Source: Algoriphagus machipongonensis (GTDB taxonomy: Bacteria; Bacteroidota; Bacteroidia; Cytophagales; Cyclobacteriaceae). Taken from it: DNA of 64,000 nt. This document shows, in pieces, positions 1-8,063 of this stretch. The stretch lies in contig NZ_CM001023.1 of assembly GCF_000166275.1 (NCBI RefSeq), positions 2,669,001 through 2,733,000 of the forward strand, read 5' to 3'. Below the pieces are notes generated by a model. The model worked only from the letters and a program-made list of their open reading frames with translations, ran no database searches and had not been told where the DNA came from. Position numbers and translations under genes: made by a program. Position 1 is the stretch's first letter. Each line of letters opens with the position of its first letter.

Positions 1-162
1 TAAGTTTTCAGCCCTATTTTGAATGGTAGTTAGTTCCTCTTCCGAAAATCCACCAGTATTTACTAATACAGCATGAACTTCGTATCCAAGTTCTTTTGAC
101 AAGTGCAAGGCACAAAATGTGGTGTCCAAACCACCGCTATAGGCTAAAACGACTTTTTTCAT
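1..162 (-). CDS. argG: Argininosuccinate synthase, N-terminal part (cut by window edge)
   Basis: The 54 visible residues begin MKKVVLAYSGGLDTT, the ATP-pyrophosphatase P-loop (SGGLDT) of argininosuccinate synthase. The family joins citrulline and aspartate using ATP in the penultimate step of arginine synthesis. The rest of the gene lies to the left of the window. The ATG ends at position 162, only 35 bases after the stop of the GNAT gene on the same strand, so both are probably one operon. The GNAT-argG order is common at the head of Bacteroidota arginine clusters. Identity is firm from the motif; completeness cannot be judged. Confidence 0.93.
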   Translation of the reverse strand, partial: MKKVVLAYSGGLDTTFCALHLSKELGYEVHAVLVNTGGFSEEELTTIQNRAENL

Positions 163-197
163 CGATGAAATAGTTTTGACTATTGAAGTATTTGTAA

Positions 198-893
198 TTA
201 GATAAACATGCTAGAAACTGAATCCTTGGATTTATTGATTCGTAGCATGACATATTTTTTAAGTCTGACCCAACGATCAAACAGCTTAAGTTCCTTATTA
301 AAGTCCTTTCTCAAGGCCTTTTCGTTTGCATGGTTCTTTTTGGCTTCAGGGTCATAAAGCATGGCTGTGCAAAGACAGTTTTGGCGATTTTTACTCACCA
401 AAATCTCATAGTTGATGCAACTTTGACAACCTTTCCAGAACTCATTGTCATCAGTCAGGTCTCCATAAGAAACAGGAATATACCCCAACTCAGAGTTGAT
501 TTTCATTACCGCAGGACCGGTAGTTAAGCCGAAAATTTTAGAATCCGGGTATTTCTTTCTACTCAACTTGAAGATTTCCTTCTTAATCAATCTTGCCAAT
601 CCATATTTTCTAAATTCTGGAGAGACAATCAATCCTGAATTGGCCACATATTTACCATGACCCCAAGCTTCAATGTAGCAAAAGCCAGCCCATGCACCAT
701 CTTTGGTTAAGGCAATAACAGCTTTTCCTTCTTCCATCTTTGTTTCGATATAAGCAGGGCTTCTTTTGGCGATCCCTGTCCCACGAGCTTTGGCAGAGTT
801 TTCCATCTCATCAGTAATTTGAGAGGAGTACTTCTTGTGTGAAGGTTGGGCTACAATGATTTGAAATGATATATTTTCCATGTTTGACTGCAT
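198..893 (-). CDS. GNAT N-acyltransferase heading the arginine operon
   Basis: The 231-residue protein has a GNAT fold: the acyl-CoA-binding motif is SPEFRKYGLARLIKK near residue 88, followed by the GLTTGPAVMKINSELGYIP strand-helix typical of motif B. It lies directly upstream of argG, so the likely role, by inference, is the first committed step of arginine synthesis, acylating glutamate with acetyl- or succinyl-CoA. Bacteroidetes are known to use N-succinylated intermediates in this pathway. A second in-frame ATG at 881 (MENISFQ) could be the true start; neither has a clear ribosome site. The Lys/Asp-rich C-terminal 60 residues extend beyond the GNAT core and are unassigned. Confidence 0.8.
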   Translation of the reverse strand: MQSNMENISFQIIVAQPSHKKYSSQITDEMENSAKARGTGIAKRSPAYIETKMEEGKAVIALTKDGAWAGFCYIEAWGHGKYVANSGLIVSPEFRKYGLARLIKKEIFKLSRKKYPDSKIFGLTTGPAVMKINSELGYIPVSYGDLTDDNEFWKGCQSCINYEILVSKNRQNCLCTAMLYDPEAKKNHANEKALRKDFNKELKLFDRWVRLKKYVMLRINKSKDSVSSMFI

Positions 894-1261
894 GAAGACA
901 TCCCGAAAGATTTCGGTGTGATTTTTTAATAAATAAGAAAATGGGTATTTCGAAGGACGTTTCCCACGTAGGAAAACAAAGTATAGCAGATAGGGTTAAA
1001 CCCTGAAAAAGAACCTATACCTCCTTAAAGGAGTGAAAAATAGCATAACTGGCTTCACTGTAGTCACAGGAAGTGTGTTTGTAATAGAAGCCGCTATGTT
1101 GAAAATCGTGTTCATTCGTTTCGGGAGGCAAAGTTGACTTCTTTGAAATCTATTTGCAAGTAAATTCTTTATTTTTTTATACTCTATTGGCAAAAATTCT
1201 GCCATTCATTAATTAACTGCCTTAAATTCCTTTAAAACCACTATCTCGGAATTATATTTTG
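894..1261 (-). promoter_or_regulatory. Leader of the arginine operon with possible Arg-codon leader peptide and attenuator
   Basis: This 368-base gap upstream of the GNAT-argG operon holds a short minus-strand reading frame ending at 996. Starting from the ATG at 1046 it would encode MLFFTPLRRYRFFFRV, with four AGG Arg codons in the last nine. Overlapping its 3' end is GTATAG (1019-1014), which can pair with CTATAC (near 987-982). Inside lies the short palindrome AGGGTTTAACCCT, and the sequence TTTGTTTT follows. A second hairpin (CCGAAA/TTTCGG, about 901-915) lies just before the GNAT start. The layout is that of a ribosome-mediated attenuator. This is an inference from sequence and position only. 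Confidence 0.4.
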
Positions 1262-2515
1262 TCATGCATTTCCAGACATTTCTTTTATTGCTCTTACAAA
1301 CTGATCTATGTCGTTTTCTGAGGTATATACATTCGGGGAAATCCTACAACCTCTTACTCCAGATCCATTAATTCCCACAGTATAAATCTTGTATTTATCC
1401 ATCAAAATCTTCGCCATTTCATTAGGCTCAATCTTTTCTATGCCTACATTTCCAATTCCACAGGATCTTTTTGGCTCTAATGGGGTATTAACTACCACAC
1501 CAGGTAAATCTCTTACCTGATCTGACCAGTACTTTTGGATATACCTTAGCCTTTCCTCTTTTCTCTTACTACCCATTTTATTTTGAAATTCAATGGCATC
1601 AAGTACTGCCAAGTCTGTGGATACCGGATGAGTGCCCGTATGATTTAAATTCAATAATGTTTTTTGGTCCAATTCATAAGGTGCTAAAAGCGGCTTTATC
1701 TTCTGGCTCTTTCCTTTCTTTACATATAGCATGCCACAGCCTAAGGGTACACTTAGCCATTTGTGTAGACTGGATCCATAATAATCACAGTTCAGTTCAG
1801 AAATATTGAAATCAAAATGGCCTACTGCATGAGCTCCATCTAACATCACTTCAACCCCATGGCTATGTGCCATATCAGCAATCTTTTTAACAGGAAGAAT
1901 ATGTCCGGTAATATTTACGATATGAGGCACCATCATCAGCTTTGTTTTAGGTGTAATCGCCTGTTCATAAACTGCCACAACTTCCTCGTCATTTTGAGGG
2001 TGCATAGGAATATCTATTCGATTAACCTGAATGCCATACCTTCTCTCCGCTAGTTCAAACATATTGAGTAGACTTCCATAATCTTGGTTGGAGACAATAG
2101 CTTCATCACCTTTTTCCCAAGGATAGCCCGAGATGATCAAATCAATAGATTCAGTGGTATTCCGAGTTAGAACCACTTCTTCAGGTGAGGCTCCCACAAG
2201 CTTGGCTACCGCAGCAGCACTTTTCGCCTTATTGTCCCATTGCACGGTTCTCATGTAACTGGATGCATGATAATTCACATCCCGAAGATGTTGCAAGTAC
2301 TTTTCCAGAGTCTCTTCAGGCAAAAAGCAATAATACCCATTCTCCAGATTGATGTAATCGGGTTTGAGTTTATAGGAAGCTCGAACTTGATCCCAAATGT
2401 CTGGCGCATTAAAATCCAGATCCAAAATACTTTTAGGCGCAGCCTTTCCTTTAAAGATTGAGCCAGTACTAAAACCTAATACTGCCAAAGATTTGATAAA
2501 TGATCGCTTATTCAT
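1262..2515 (-). CDS. Exported PLP-dependent aminotransferase class V (isopenicillin N epimerase/NifS fold)
   Basis: The 417-residue fold-type I PLP enzyme has the internal-aldimine lysine at K252 in GSSLHKWLSVP and the pyridine-binding Asp at D226 (VMLDGAHAVGH). These are hallmarks of the class V isopenicillin-N-epimerase-like subgroup. The N-terminus MNKRSFIKSLAVLGFSTGSIFKGKA resembles the Tat-like leaders of Bacteroidetes but lacks the twin Arg (KR instead). Export is therefore likely but the route is uncertain. I start at ATG 2515. A longer frame reaches 2596 but overlaps the small zinc-ribbon gene in another frame. That gene ends 20 bases upstream and is probably cotranscribed. Substrate is unknown; epimerase, lyase and desulfurase activities all occur in the subgroup. 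Confidence 0.82.
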   Translation of the reverse strand: MNKRSFIKSLAVLGFSTGSIFKGKAAPKSILDLDFNAPDIWDQVRASYKLKPDYINLENGYYCFLPEETLEKYLQHLRDVNYHASSYMRTVQWDNKAKSAAAVAKLVGASPEEVVLTRNTTESIDLIISGYPWEKGDEAIVSNQDYGSLLNMFELAERRYGIQVNRIDIPMHPQNDEEVVAVYEQAITPKTKLMMVPHIVNITGHILPVKKIADMAHSHGVEVMLDGAHAVGHFDFNISELNCDYYGSSLHKWLSVPLGCGMLYVKKGKSQKIKPLLAPYELDQKTLLNLNHTGTHPVSTDLAVLDAIEFQNKMGSKRKEERLRYIQKYWSDQVRDLPGVVVNTPLEPKRSCGIGNVGIEKIEPNEMAKILMDKYKIYTVGINGSGVRGCRISPNVYTSENDIDQFVRAIKEMSGNA

Positions 2516-2535
2516 GGTGGTTTGGATTCTTAGTG

Positions 2536-2691
2536 CTATAAAATGTAAGAAAACACCCAGACAATTAATAGGAAAATAGCCATCCAAATAATCCAAGGGG
2601 ATTTCTTTGGAAACTCAAATTTGCAAATTGGGCAGATTTTGGCTTCGGCATCAACTTCCATAGCACAGGATGGGCATTCTTTTGTTTTCAA
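2536..2691 (-). CDS. Small zinc-ribbon membrane-anchored protein (TTG start)
   Basis: A 51-residue frame begins with TTG at 2691 and reads KTKECPSCAMEVDAEAKICP and onward, followed by ICKFEFPKK and a single C-terminal membrane segment (WIIWMAIFLLIVWVFSYIL). Two CxxC pairs (CPSC, CPIC) form a zinc-ribbon-like knuckle. An in-frame stop upstream and the absence of ATG leave TTG as the only sensible start. It ends 20 bases before the PLP enzyme, suggesting one transcript. Tiny zinc-ribbon proteins with one transmembrane helix are frequent in Bacteroidota and mostly of unknown role. Coding is supported by the coherent CxxC/TM architecture. Confidence 0.68.
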   Translation of the reverse strand: MKTKECPSCAMEVDAEAKICPICKFEFPKKSPWIIWMAIFLLIVWVFSYIL

Positions 2692-2749
2692 ATTGAAAGG
2701 AACTCTTTTGTGAAAAATCGTATTTGCACATTAAGTAAATTAAAAACTG

Positions 2750-3454
2750 ATGAAAATAGAAATATGGTCTGATGTTGTTTGCCCTTTTTGCTACATAGGA
2801 AAGCGAAAACTAGAACAAGCATTAGATAACTTCCCCCAGAAAGATCAAATAGAAATTGAGTGGAAAAGTTTTCAGCTAAACCCAGATTTGAAAACAGACC
2901 CTAGCTTAAGTTCACTGGAATACCTTTCCAAATCAAAAGGCTGGTCTATGCCACAAACTATTCAAATTACACAACAAGTGGTTGATATGGCCAACGAAGT
3001 CGGTCTTGAATATCATTTGGATAAAACAGTTGTGGCTAATACGATGAATGCCCATCGTTTAATTCATTTAGCCAAGGAATCAAATAACGGTGGGGAAATG
3101 AAAGAAAGACTTCTCAAAGCCTACTTTACAGAAGGGAAAAATGTGGATGACTCTGAAATCTTAATAAGCCTTGGAACTGAAGTAGGGTTGGATGCTGATC
3201 GTATCAAACAAATGCTTAATTCAGATGAATTTGAAAATGCTGTCCGACAAGATATTTACGAATCTCAACAGGTAGGAGTGAAGGGAGTGCCTTTCTTTGT
3301 ATTAGATCGAAAATTCGGAATCTCGGGAGCCCAACCAGATCAGGTTTTTACACAAACACTGGAAAAAGCCTGGGAAGATTATAAGAAGTCAAATCCTGTC
3401 ATCAACATGGTTGGAGATGGTGATTCTTGTGATGTAGATGGTGAAAATTGCTAG
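2750..3454 (+). CDS. DsbA-family (FrnE-like) thiol oxidoreductase
   Basis: The 234-residue thioredoxin-fold protein begins MKIEIWSDVVCPFCYIGKRK, with the active site C11-P-F-C14. The cis-Pro region (GVKGVPFFVLDRKFGISGAQ) is near residue 180. There is no signal peptide, as usual for the cytoplasmic FrnE/2-hydroxychromene-isomerase-like group, which acts in disulfide exchange under oxidative stress. The C-terminus SCDVDGENC carries two extra Cys, a tail typical of Bacteroidota members. A strong hairpin follows at 3518. The last 33 bases recur almost unchanged at the end of the unrelated GNAT gene at 18091. Confidence 0.9.
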   Translation: MKIEIWSDVVCPFCYIGKRKLEQALDNFPQKDQIEIEWKSFQLNPDLKTDPSLSSLEYLSKSKGWSMPQTIQITQQVVDMANEVGLEYHLDKTVVANTMNAHRLIHLAKESNNGGEMKERLLKAYFTEGKNVDDSEILISLGTEVGLDADRIKQMLNSDEFENAVRQDIYESQQVGVKGVPFFVLDRKFGISGAQPDQVFTQTLEKAWEDYKKSNPVINMVGDGDSCDVDGENC

Positions 3455-3517
3455 AATTTTCAATTGGCAATAATCTTTATTTAGATTTTGTATAAATAAA
3501 AATAACTAAGAATCAAT

Positions 3518-3551
3518 GGATTAGGGTTTTTGGATTTAAAAACCCTAATCC
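3518..3551 (+). terminator. Rho-independent-type hairpin after the FrnE-like gene
   Basis: A perfect 14-base-pair inverted repeat (GGATTAGGGTTTTT / AAAAACCCTAATCC, arms 3518-3531 and 3538-3551) has a 6-base loop. It lies 63 bases after the stop and is followed by an AT-rich stretch rather than a pure T run. Confidence 0.75.
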
Positions 3552-3578
3552 TTATTTAGATTAATTATAATTAAACTC

Positions 3579-3586
3579 TAGTTTTG
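3579..3586 (+). promoter_or_regulatory. Candidate -7 box of the TonB receptor gene
   Basis: TAGTTTTG matches the Bacteroidota -7 consensus TAnnTTTG. It lies 24 bases before the ATG of the TonB-dependent receptor and after the preceding terminator. The -33 half is not clear, and no Fur-like palindrome was recognised. Confidence 0.4.
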
Positions 3587-3610
3587 TGCCTGTAATACAC
3601 ACAGGAGCAC

Positions 3611-6022
3611 ATGAAAGTAGTTTTAATTTCATTTCTTTTTAGCCTGAGCTTTTTCCTCTCAGCTTTTACTTTTGCCCAGTCAGGAGATGTAAAAGGCAAA
3701 TTGACCTTTGAAGATGGTGACCCAGTAACATTTGCTGCAGTTTTTATCCCAGCTATCAAAAAACATGGTTTATCAGATGAGTTGGGTAACTATATCATCA
3801 AGGATGTTCCTCATGGCAAACACAAAATTCAGGTTTCTAGCATTGAAGCCCAGTTAAAAGAATTTCAGATTGATTTTACCCCTGCTTTCAAGCCTGTCAC
3901 GACAATCTTGAAAAGATCAGAAGACACCAATTTGGATGAAGTTCAGGTCTTTGGAGAGTCTTTTAAGACAGAGATTGAAAAATCTGGATTTGCCGTCAAT
4001 GTGGTAGATACAAAAGAAGCTAGCCTTCGAAACATTCAAACAAACGAGTTATTAAATACCACTGTAGGCGTAAAAATCCGTCAAAATGGCGGATTAGGTT
4101 CAGAGGTTAATTATAGCTTAAATGGTTTATCAGGAAATGCTGTTCGAATTTTTATAGATGGAATTCCCATTTCTGCCTACGGAAATTCTTTTAACCTGAA
4201 TAGCATTCCACCTGCCATGATAAAGGAGATTGAAGTGTATAAAGGGGTGGTTCCGGGTCATTTGGCTGATGACGCTTTGGGAGGAGCAATCAATATTGTG
4301 CTCCAAAACTCTACGCAATCTAATTTAAATGCTTCCCTTTCTTATGGTTCTTTTAACACTCTACAAGCAAGTGTAAACGGGCTGCACCGATTTAAAGAAT
4401 CAGGGTTCACTGTCAAGGGATCCCTCTTCCATAATTATTCAGACAATGATTACAAAGTCTCTGGTAGAAGCATAGTAGTTACTGGGATTGGAGGAGTGCA
4501 AACACCTATCACTGCTAGAAGATTTAATGATGCCTATAGATCAACTGGGGGGATGCTGCAGATTGGCTATACCGATGTCAAATGGGCAGACCAATTTTTA
4601 ATCGGCTTCACTAAATCCAGTGATTATAAAGAAATACAGCACGGGGCTTTTATGACCATCATGCCCTACAAAGATAGGTTTATGGAATCGGATGCCATGT
4701 TAATGAACCTAACTTATCAAAAGAAAAACCTTTTCACTAAGGGATTGGATCTTAACGTCAATGCATTGTACGGTAAGCGAAACCGTATGGTCAGTGATAC
4801 ACTCGCTTGGGCATACAGCTGGAACGGAGAGAAGGCAATTGATTTTAGAGGTGTTGAATACAAGTATTTTTGGAATTCCCAGCAGGAAGGTGGTCCTACC
4901 TTGGCTAAAATAAACAGGAATGTTCGCTCCATTAGAACAGGAATATCCTATGCTATTAACGCTAATCACAGGTTTCTTCTTAATCATGTTTACAGCGGTA
5001 TAGACCGGGTAGATACTGATCAATTAAGATCCATTCTGGAAAACACTTTTAGGGGTACCCGAGATCTAGAAAAAAATATTGTCTCACTCACCTATGAGTT
5101 AAATGCGATTAATGAAAAACTGAAGGCAAATGTTTTTGGAAAATACTATCAGCAAAAAACGGTAAATATTGACCCTGAGATCAATGAAGAAACCAATGAA
5201 ATAGTAGATGATATTACAAGCGCCAACAAAATTGATGGGGGCTATGGCTTCACCGTTTCTTATGCGGTATATCCGAATATCACCTTGTTAACTTCAGCAG
5301 AGAAAGCTGTCAGATTGCCAAATGAAAGTGAAGTCTTTGGTAATGACGGTGATAATGTGGTAGCCAATCCAAGTATTAGACCTGAGCTTAGCAATAACTT
5401 CAATTTAGGATTTCGACTAGGGACATTTCACATAAACAAGCACGATTTTACGGTATCAACCAATCTATTCACACGAAATATTAAAGATAGAATAGGCTTG
5501 CCTATTGAGACTTCTTTAAATGTCAATGATGAAACCATTCTCTATGAAAATCAAGGGAATGGAACCTCCAAAGGCTTTGATACTCAATTGGACTATAGCT
5601 TCAAAGACAATTTTGGATTCAATTTCAATGTCTCCCGTTTTGATTTGAAAATTGTAAACAGGGGAGTAGAGATAGATGTACCCAATACTCCATTTTTCAC
5701 AATGAATGGGAGTTTACGCTATTCATTCAAAGATATCATTCAAAAAGACTCCCGATTAAATCTGTTTTATACCATGTATTTCACAGATGAATTTTCTTAC
5801 CTGGTACCTCAGGGATCCAATACCGTTGGAGATGAATTTTTTAAAGTACCAACACAATTAGCACAAGATCTAGGACTTAGTTATGTATTCCCAAGCGACC
5901 AACTGGTGATGAGCTTTGACATCAAGAATATCTTCGATCAAGCTGTGTATGATAACCTGTCGGTTCAAAAACCGGGAAGAGCATTCTACCTCAAATTAAA
6001 CTATAGAATCAACAATTATTAA
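3611..6022 (+). CDS. TonB-dependent outer-membrane receptor (siderophore/metal type)
   Basis: The 803-residue protein has a signal peptide (MKVVLISFLFSLSFFLSAFTFAQ). A carboxypeptidase-regulatory-like beta-sandwich (about 24-105) follows, common in Bacteroidota receptors, then a plug domain (about 115-225; RIFIDGIPISAYG, IEVYKGVVPGHLADDALGGA) and a beta-barrel ending in an aromatic residue (LNYRINNY). The barrel contains the NPSIRPELSNNFNLGF box usual in iron-chelate receptors. It is followed after 22 bases by a DUF4374 lipoprotein, which marks it as part of a chelated-iron uptake pair rather than a SusC glycan porin. The ligand is not predictable. Iron control is likely but no operator was identified. 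Confidence 0.9.
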   Translation: MKVVLISFLFSLSFFLSAFTFAQSGDVKGKLTFEDGDPVTFAAVFIPAIKKHGLSDELGNYIIKDVPHGKHKIQVSSIEAQLKEFQIDFTPAFKPVTTILKRSEDTNLDEVQVFGESFKTEIEKSGFAVNVVDTKEASLRNIQTNELLNTTVGVKIRQNGGLGSEVNYSLNGLSGNAVRIFIDGIPISAYGNSFNLNSIPPAMIKEIEVYKGVVPGHLADDALGGAINIVLQNSTQSNLNASLSYGSFNTLQASVNGLHRFKESGFTVKGSLFHNYSDNDYKVSGRSIVVTGIGGVQTPITARRFNDAYRSTGGMLQIGYTDVKWADQFLIGFTKSSDYKEIQHGAFMTIMPYKDRFMESDAMLMNLTYQKKNLFTKGLDLNVNALYGKRNRMVSDTLAWAYSWNGEKAIDFRGVEYKYFWNSQQEGGPTLAKINRNVRSIRTGISYAINANHRFLLNHVYSGIDRVDTDQLRSILENTFRGTRDLEKNIVSLTYELNAINEKLKANVFGKYYQQKTVNIDPEINEETNEIVDDITSANKIDGGYGFTVSYAVYPNITLLTSAEKAVRLPNESEVFGNDGDNVVANPSIRPELSNNFNLGFRLGTFHINKHDFTVSTNLFTRNIKDRIGLPIETSLNVNDETILYENQGNGTSKGFDTQLDYSFKDNFGFNFNVSRFDLKIVNRGVEIDVPNTPFFTMNGSLRYSFKDIIQKDSRLNLFYTMYFTDEFSYLVPQGSNTVGDEFFKVPTQLAQDLGLSYVFPSDQLVMSFDIKNIFDQAVYDNLSVQKPGRAFYLKLNYRINNY

Positions 6023-6044
6023 CCAATTATTAAATACCCACATA

Positions 6045-7409
6045 ATGAAACACACTTTTAAAAATTTTCAAAAACTGTCTGCAATGATTTTAGCAAGTGG
6101 GCTTATGATTGCATGTTCTGAAGACCCTGTACCTAATCCAACACCAAATCCAGGTCCAGATGAAGATAGCCGTTGGATAACAGTTGCTGCAGCTAGAATG
6201 GGAGATAATCCTGGCGATGGAAATGGAGGAACATTGATTTTCTCTATAAGCAGCGAAGAAGCCAAGGACCCAACGGTATCCATAGCTCCTTTTGATAATG
6301 GTTTTATTGTGCCTTCAAACAGAACAGCCAGACTACAGTCATCCGAAGATGGAAATACTATTTTTAACATAAGCTATGCTGGCGATACTGGTGGACAGTA
6401 CACTAAGTACACTGTGGGAGGGGGACAAACTTTCACTCAAGAGGGTACAGGAGTAAGTATTGCGCCTTATGTAGGTTCTGCTCCAAGATGGATTAAACTT
6501 TTTGATGGAGACCAAACTGGGGCAGCTGTATATGTTAATACAGAAGCTCAATTTGACGACAATGGTACACCGGATGATGCAAGTGATGACACTTATTTAC
6601 GTCACGAAGCGACTATGGGAGTTGTGACTTTGAATCTGGTAAATTCTTCTATCATAGAATTCCAGGAAAGCTCCCTAGCTTTAAGTATAGAGGAAGAAGC
6701 AATGGGCTATTATATTTCCAGAATTGACATGCCTACTTTAAATGCGGCTGGAGATAAATTATACATCGGAGCGCGTCTTAGCAAAGTAGATCCTGCTACT
6801 GGTGAGTCTGATAGAGAAGGAGAAATTTTACCCGCTAAAACCATTGTTTTGGATTATCCTTCCTTATTGAACCCAACAGTCATTACCTCTGGTGTAGGTC
6901 ATGGAAACACGAATGGTTACCGTAGTATCAATTCTTTTGAATTCAATGGAAGTGTGTATCAAGCCAATCAAGGTGATCCGAATGGTTCGCATATCTTAAA
7001 AATTGATGCAAACAATCAGTACGATGACTCTTATGTATTTAGCTTAGATGATGCATTGGGAGTAGAAGATGCTTACATCTTAGCATGGAGACCTGCTGCA
7101 AATGGTAAAGCAGTAGTAGCTTATCGTGATGCTAGTTCTCAAGAAGGTGCGGCAGGTGCTCAAGGATTTTTTGCCTTGGTAGATCTAAATGCCAGAACAG
7201 CTCAAAAAATTACGGATATTCCTTACGAACCGGACTTTTACTTATTCCAATACCAGGGATTTGTGGTAGATGGAACAGATATTTACCTGACACAAGCTCC
7301 AGTTGGGAAAAATGGAAACATCTATGTGGTAGATACAGAGACGGGTGAGGTAACCCTAGGTGCTGAATTAATAAACGTCGATGGCAGCCACTATATAGGT
7401 GTGTTCTAA
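6045..7409 (+). CDS. DUF4374 surface lipoprotein (XusB-like)
   Basis: The 454-residue protein has a lipoprotein signal with lipidated C24 (SGLMIACSEDP). A Pro/Asn linker (PTPNPGPDEDS) and a repetitive beta-rich body consistent with a beta-propeller follow. DUF4374 proteins sit beside TonB receptors in Bacteroidota; the family includes, as far as I recall, XusB of Bacteroides, which binds ferric enterobactin on the cell surface. Here it directly follows the receptor and the pair ends in a clear terminator. The third xus gene, a PepSY membrane protein, is absent from the window. The role as a siderophore-capturing lipoprotein is inferred from family and neighbourhood. Confidence 0.8.
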   Translation: MKHTFKNFQKLSAMILASGLMIACSEDPVPNPTPNPGPDEDSRWITVAAARMGDNPGDGNGGTLIFSISSEEAKDPTVSIAPFDNGFIVPSNRTARLQSSEDGNTIFNISYAGDTGGQYTKYTVGGGQTFTQEGTGVSIAPYVGSAPRWIKLFDGDQTGAAVYVNTEAQFDDNGTPDDASDDTYLRHEATMGVVTLNLVNSSIIEFQESSLALSIEEEAMGYYISRIDMPTLNAAGDKLYIGARLSKVDPATGESDREGEILPAKTIVLDYPSLLNPTVITSGVGHGNTNGYRSINSFEFNGSVYQANQGDPNGSHILKIDANNQYDDSYVFSLDDALGVEDAYILAWRPAANGKAVVAYRDASSQEGAAGAQGFFALVDLNARTAQKITDIPYEPDFYLFQYQGFVVDGTDIYLTQAPVGKNGNIYVVDTETGEVTLGAELINVDGSHYIGVF

Positions 7410-7435
7410 ATTAATCCTGATTTGAACCCATAAAT

Positions 7436-7474
7436 AATCCCGAAGAAACCAATTTCATTGTTTTCTTCGGGATT
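7436..7474 (+). terminator. Terminator of the TonB-DUF4374 operon
   Basis: A perfect 13-base-pair inverted repeat (AATCCCGAAGAAA / TTTCTTCGGGATT, arms 7436-7448 and 7462-7474) is followed by ACTTTTT. It lies 26 bases after the DUF4374 stop. Confidence 0.8.
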
Positions 7475-7574
7475 TACTTTTTAGAGATTATTTAAAAGAT
7501 TTCTTTCTTAAATGATCATATGGAAGCTCGCAATCTATTCCAAAAACAAAGCACAGGATTCAAACATTTTGATT

Positions 7575-8009
7575 TCAAATTTTTACTTGATATGCTAAAA
7601 AAAGACAAATTGTTATGATTAAAATATTGATTGTCGCACGAAGAATCCATGGGCATTTTGAGTAGTCAATTTTCGCAAAATCAACTAAAACCACAAAGAG
7701 ACTCATAAAGAAAAACCAAGGAGTTAAGAGCAAGGTGAATTTCCATTTTAAAATCATGATCACTAGGTCATGAATAAAACCACAAATAACAAAAGTGATT
7801 ATCAAGGAAAGGGTGGTGGAAAAAATAAACTTAAGCGGTTTGAAAACATATTTCCCTAGATAATATCCCCAGATGGGATTCCAATATTGCCAAAAAGAAG
7901 AAAACTTCCCTGCTCCAAGAGAACGGCTCAGCATATTTCGGAGGGAATCACTGTTACCCAACGGCACACCGTTTCTTCTTTTCACATATTCAGCTAAGCT
8001 TAAATTCAT
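7575..8009 (-). CDS. Small integral membrane protein, MBOAT/wax-synthase-like C-terminal resemblance
   Basis: The 144-residue protein has about three or four membrane segments. The stretch FSSFWQYWNPIWGYYLGKYV, then a helix carrying CGFIHDLVIM, resembles the C-terminal half of membrane-bound O-acyltransferases, where a conserved His lies in a hydrophobic helix. It is far shorter than a full MBOAT (around 350-450 residues), so it is either a dedicated short family or a remnant. The N-terminus (MNLSLAEYVKRRNGVPLG) looks intact and no broken upstream half is visible. It is encoded next to, but not obviously with, the DUF6624 lipoprotein. Function unknown. Confidence 0.6.
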   Translation of the reverse strand: MNLSLAEYVKRRNGVPLGNSDSLRNMLSRSLGAGKFSSFWQYWNPIWGYYLGKYVFKPLKFIFSTTLSLIITFVICGFIHDLVIMILKWKFTLLLTPWFFFMSLFVVLVDFAKIDYSKCPWILRATINILIITICLFLAYQVKI

Positions 8010-8063
8010 AAAATATTTCCCCTTCTTTACTCTATTTAAAAAATTATAGAATATAGAGTTTCA

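Noticed and set aside
2516..2596. Longer N-terminus of the PLP enzyme
   Set aside because: The extension overlaps the zinc-ribbon gene in another frame, and the shorter ATG start gives a proper export leader.
3560..3610. A Fur box upstream of the TonB receptor
   Set aside because: I could not find a convincing Fur-like inverted repeat; only a -7 promoter box is supported.
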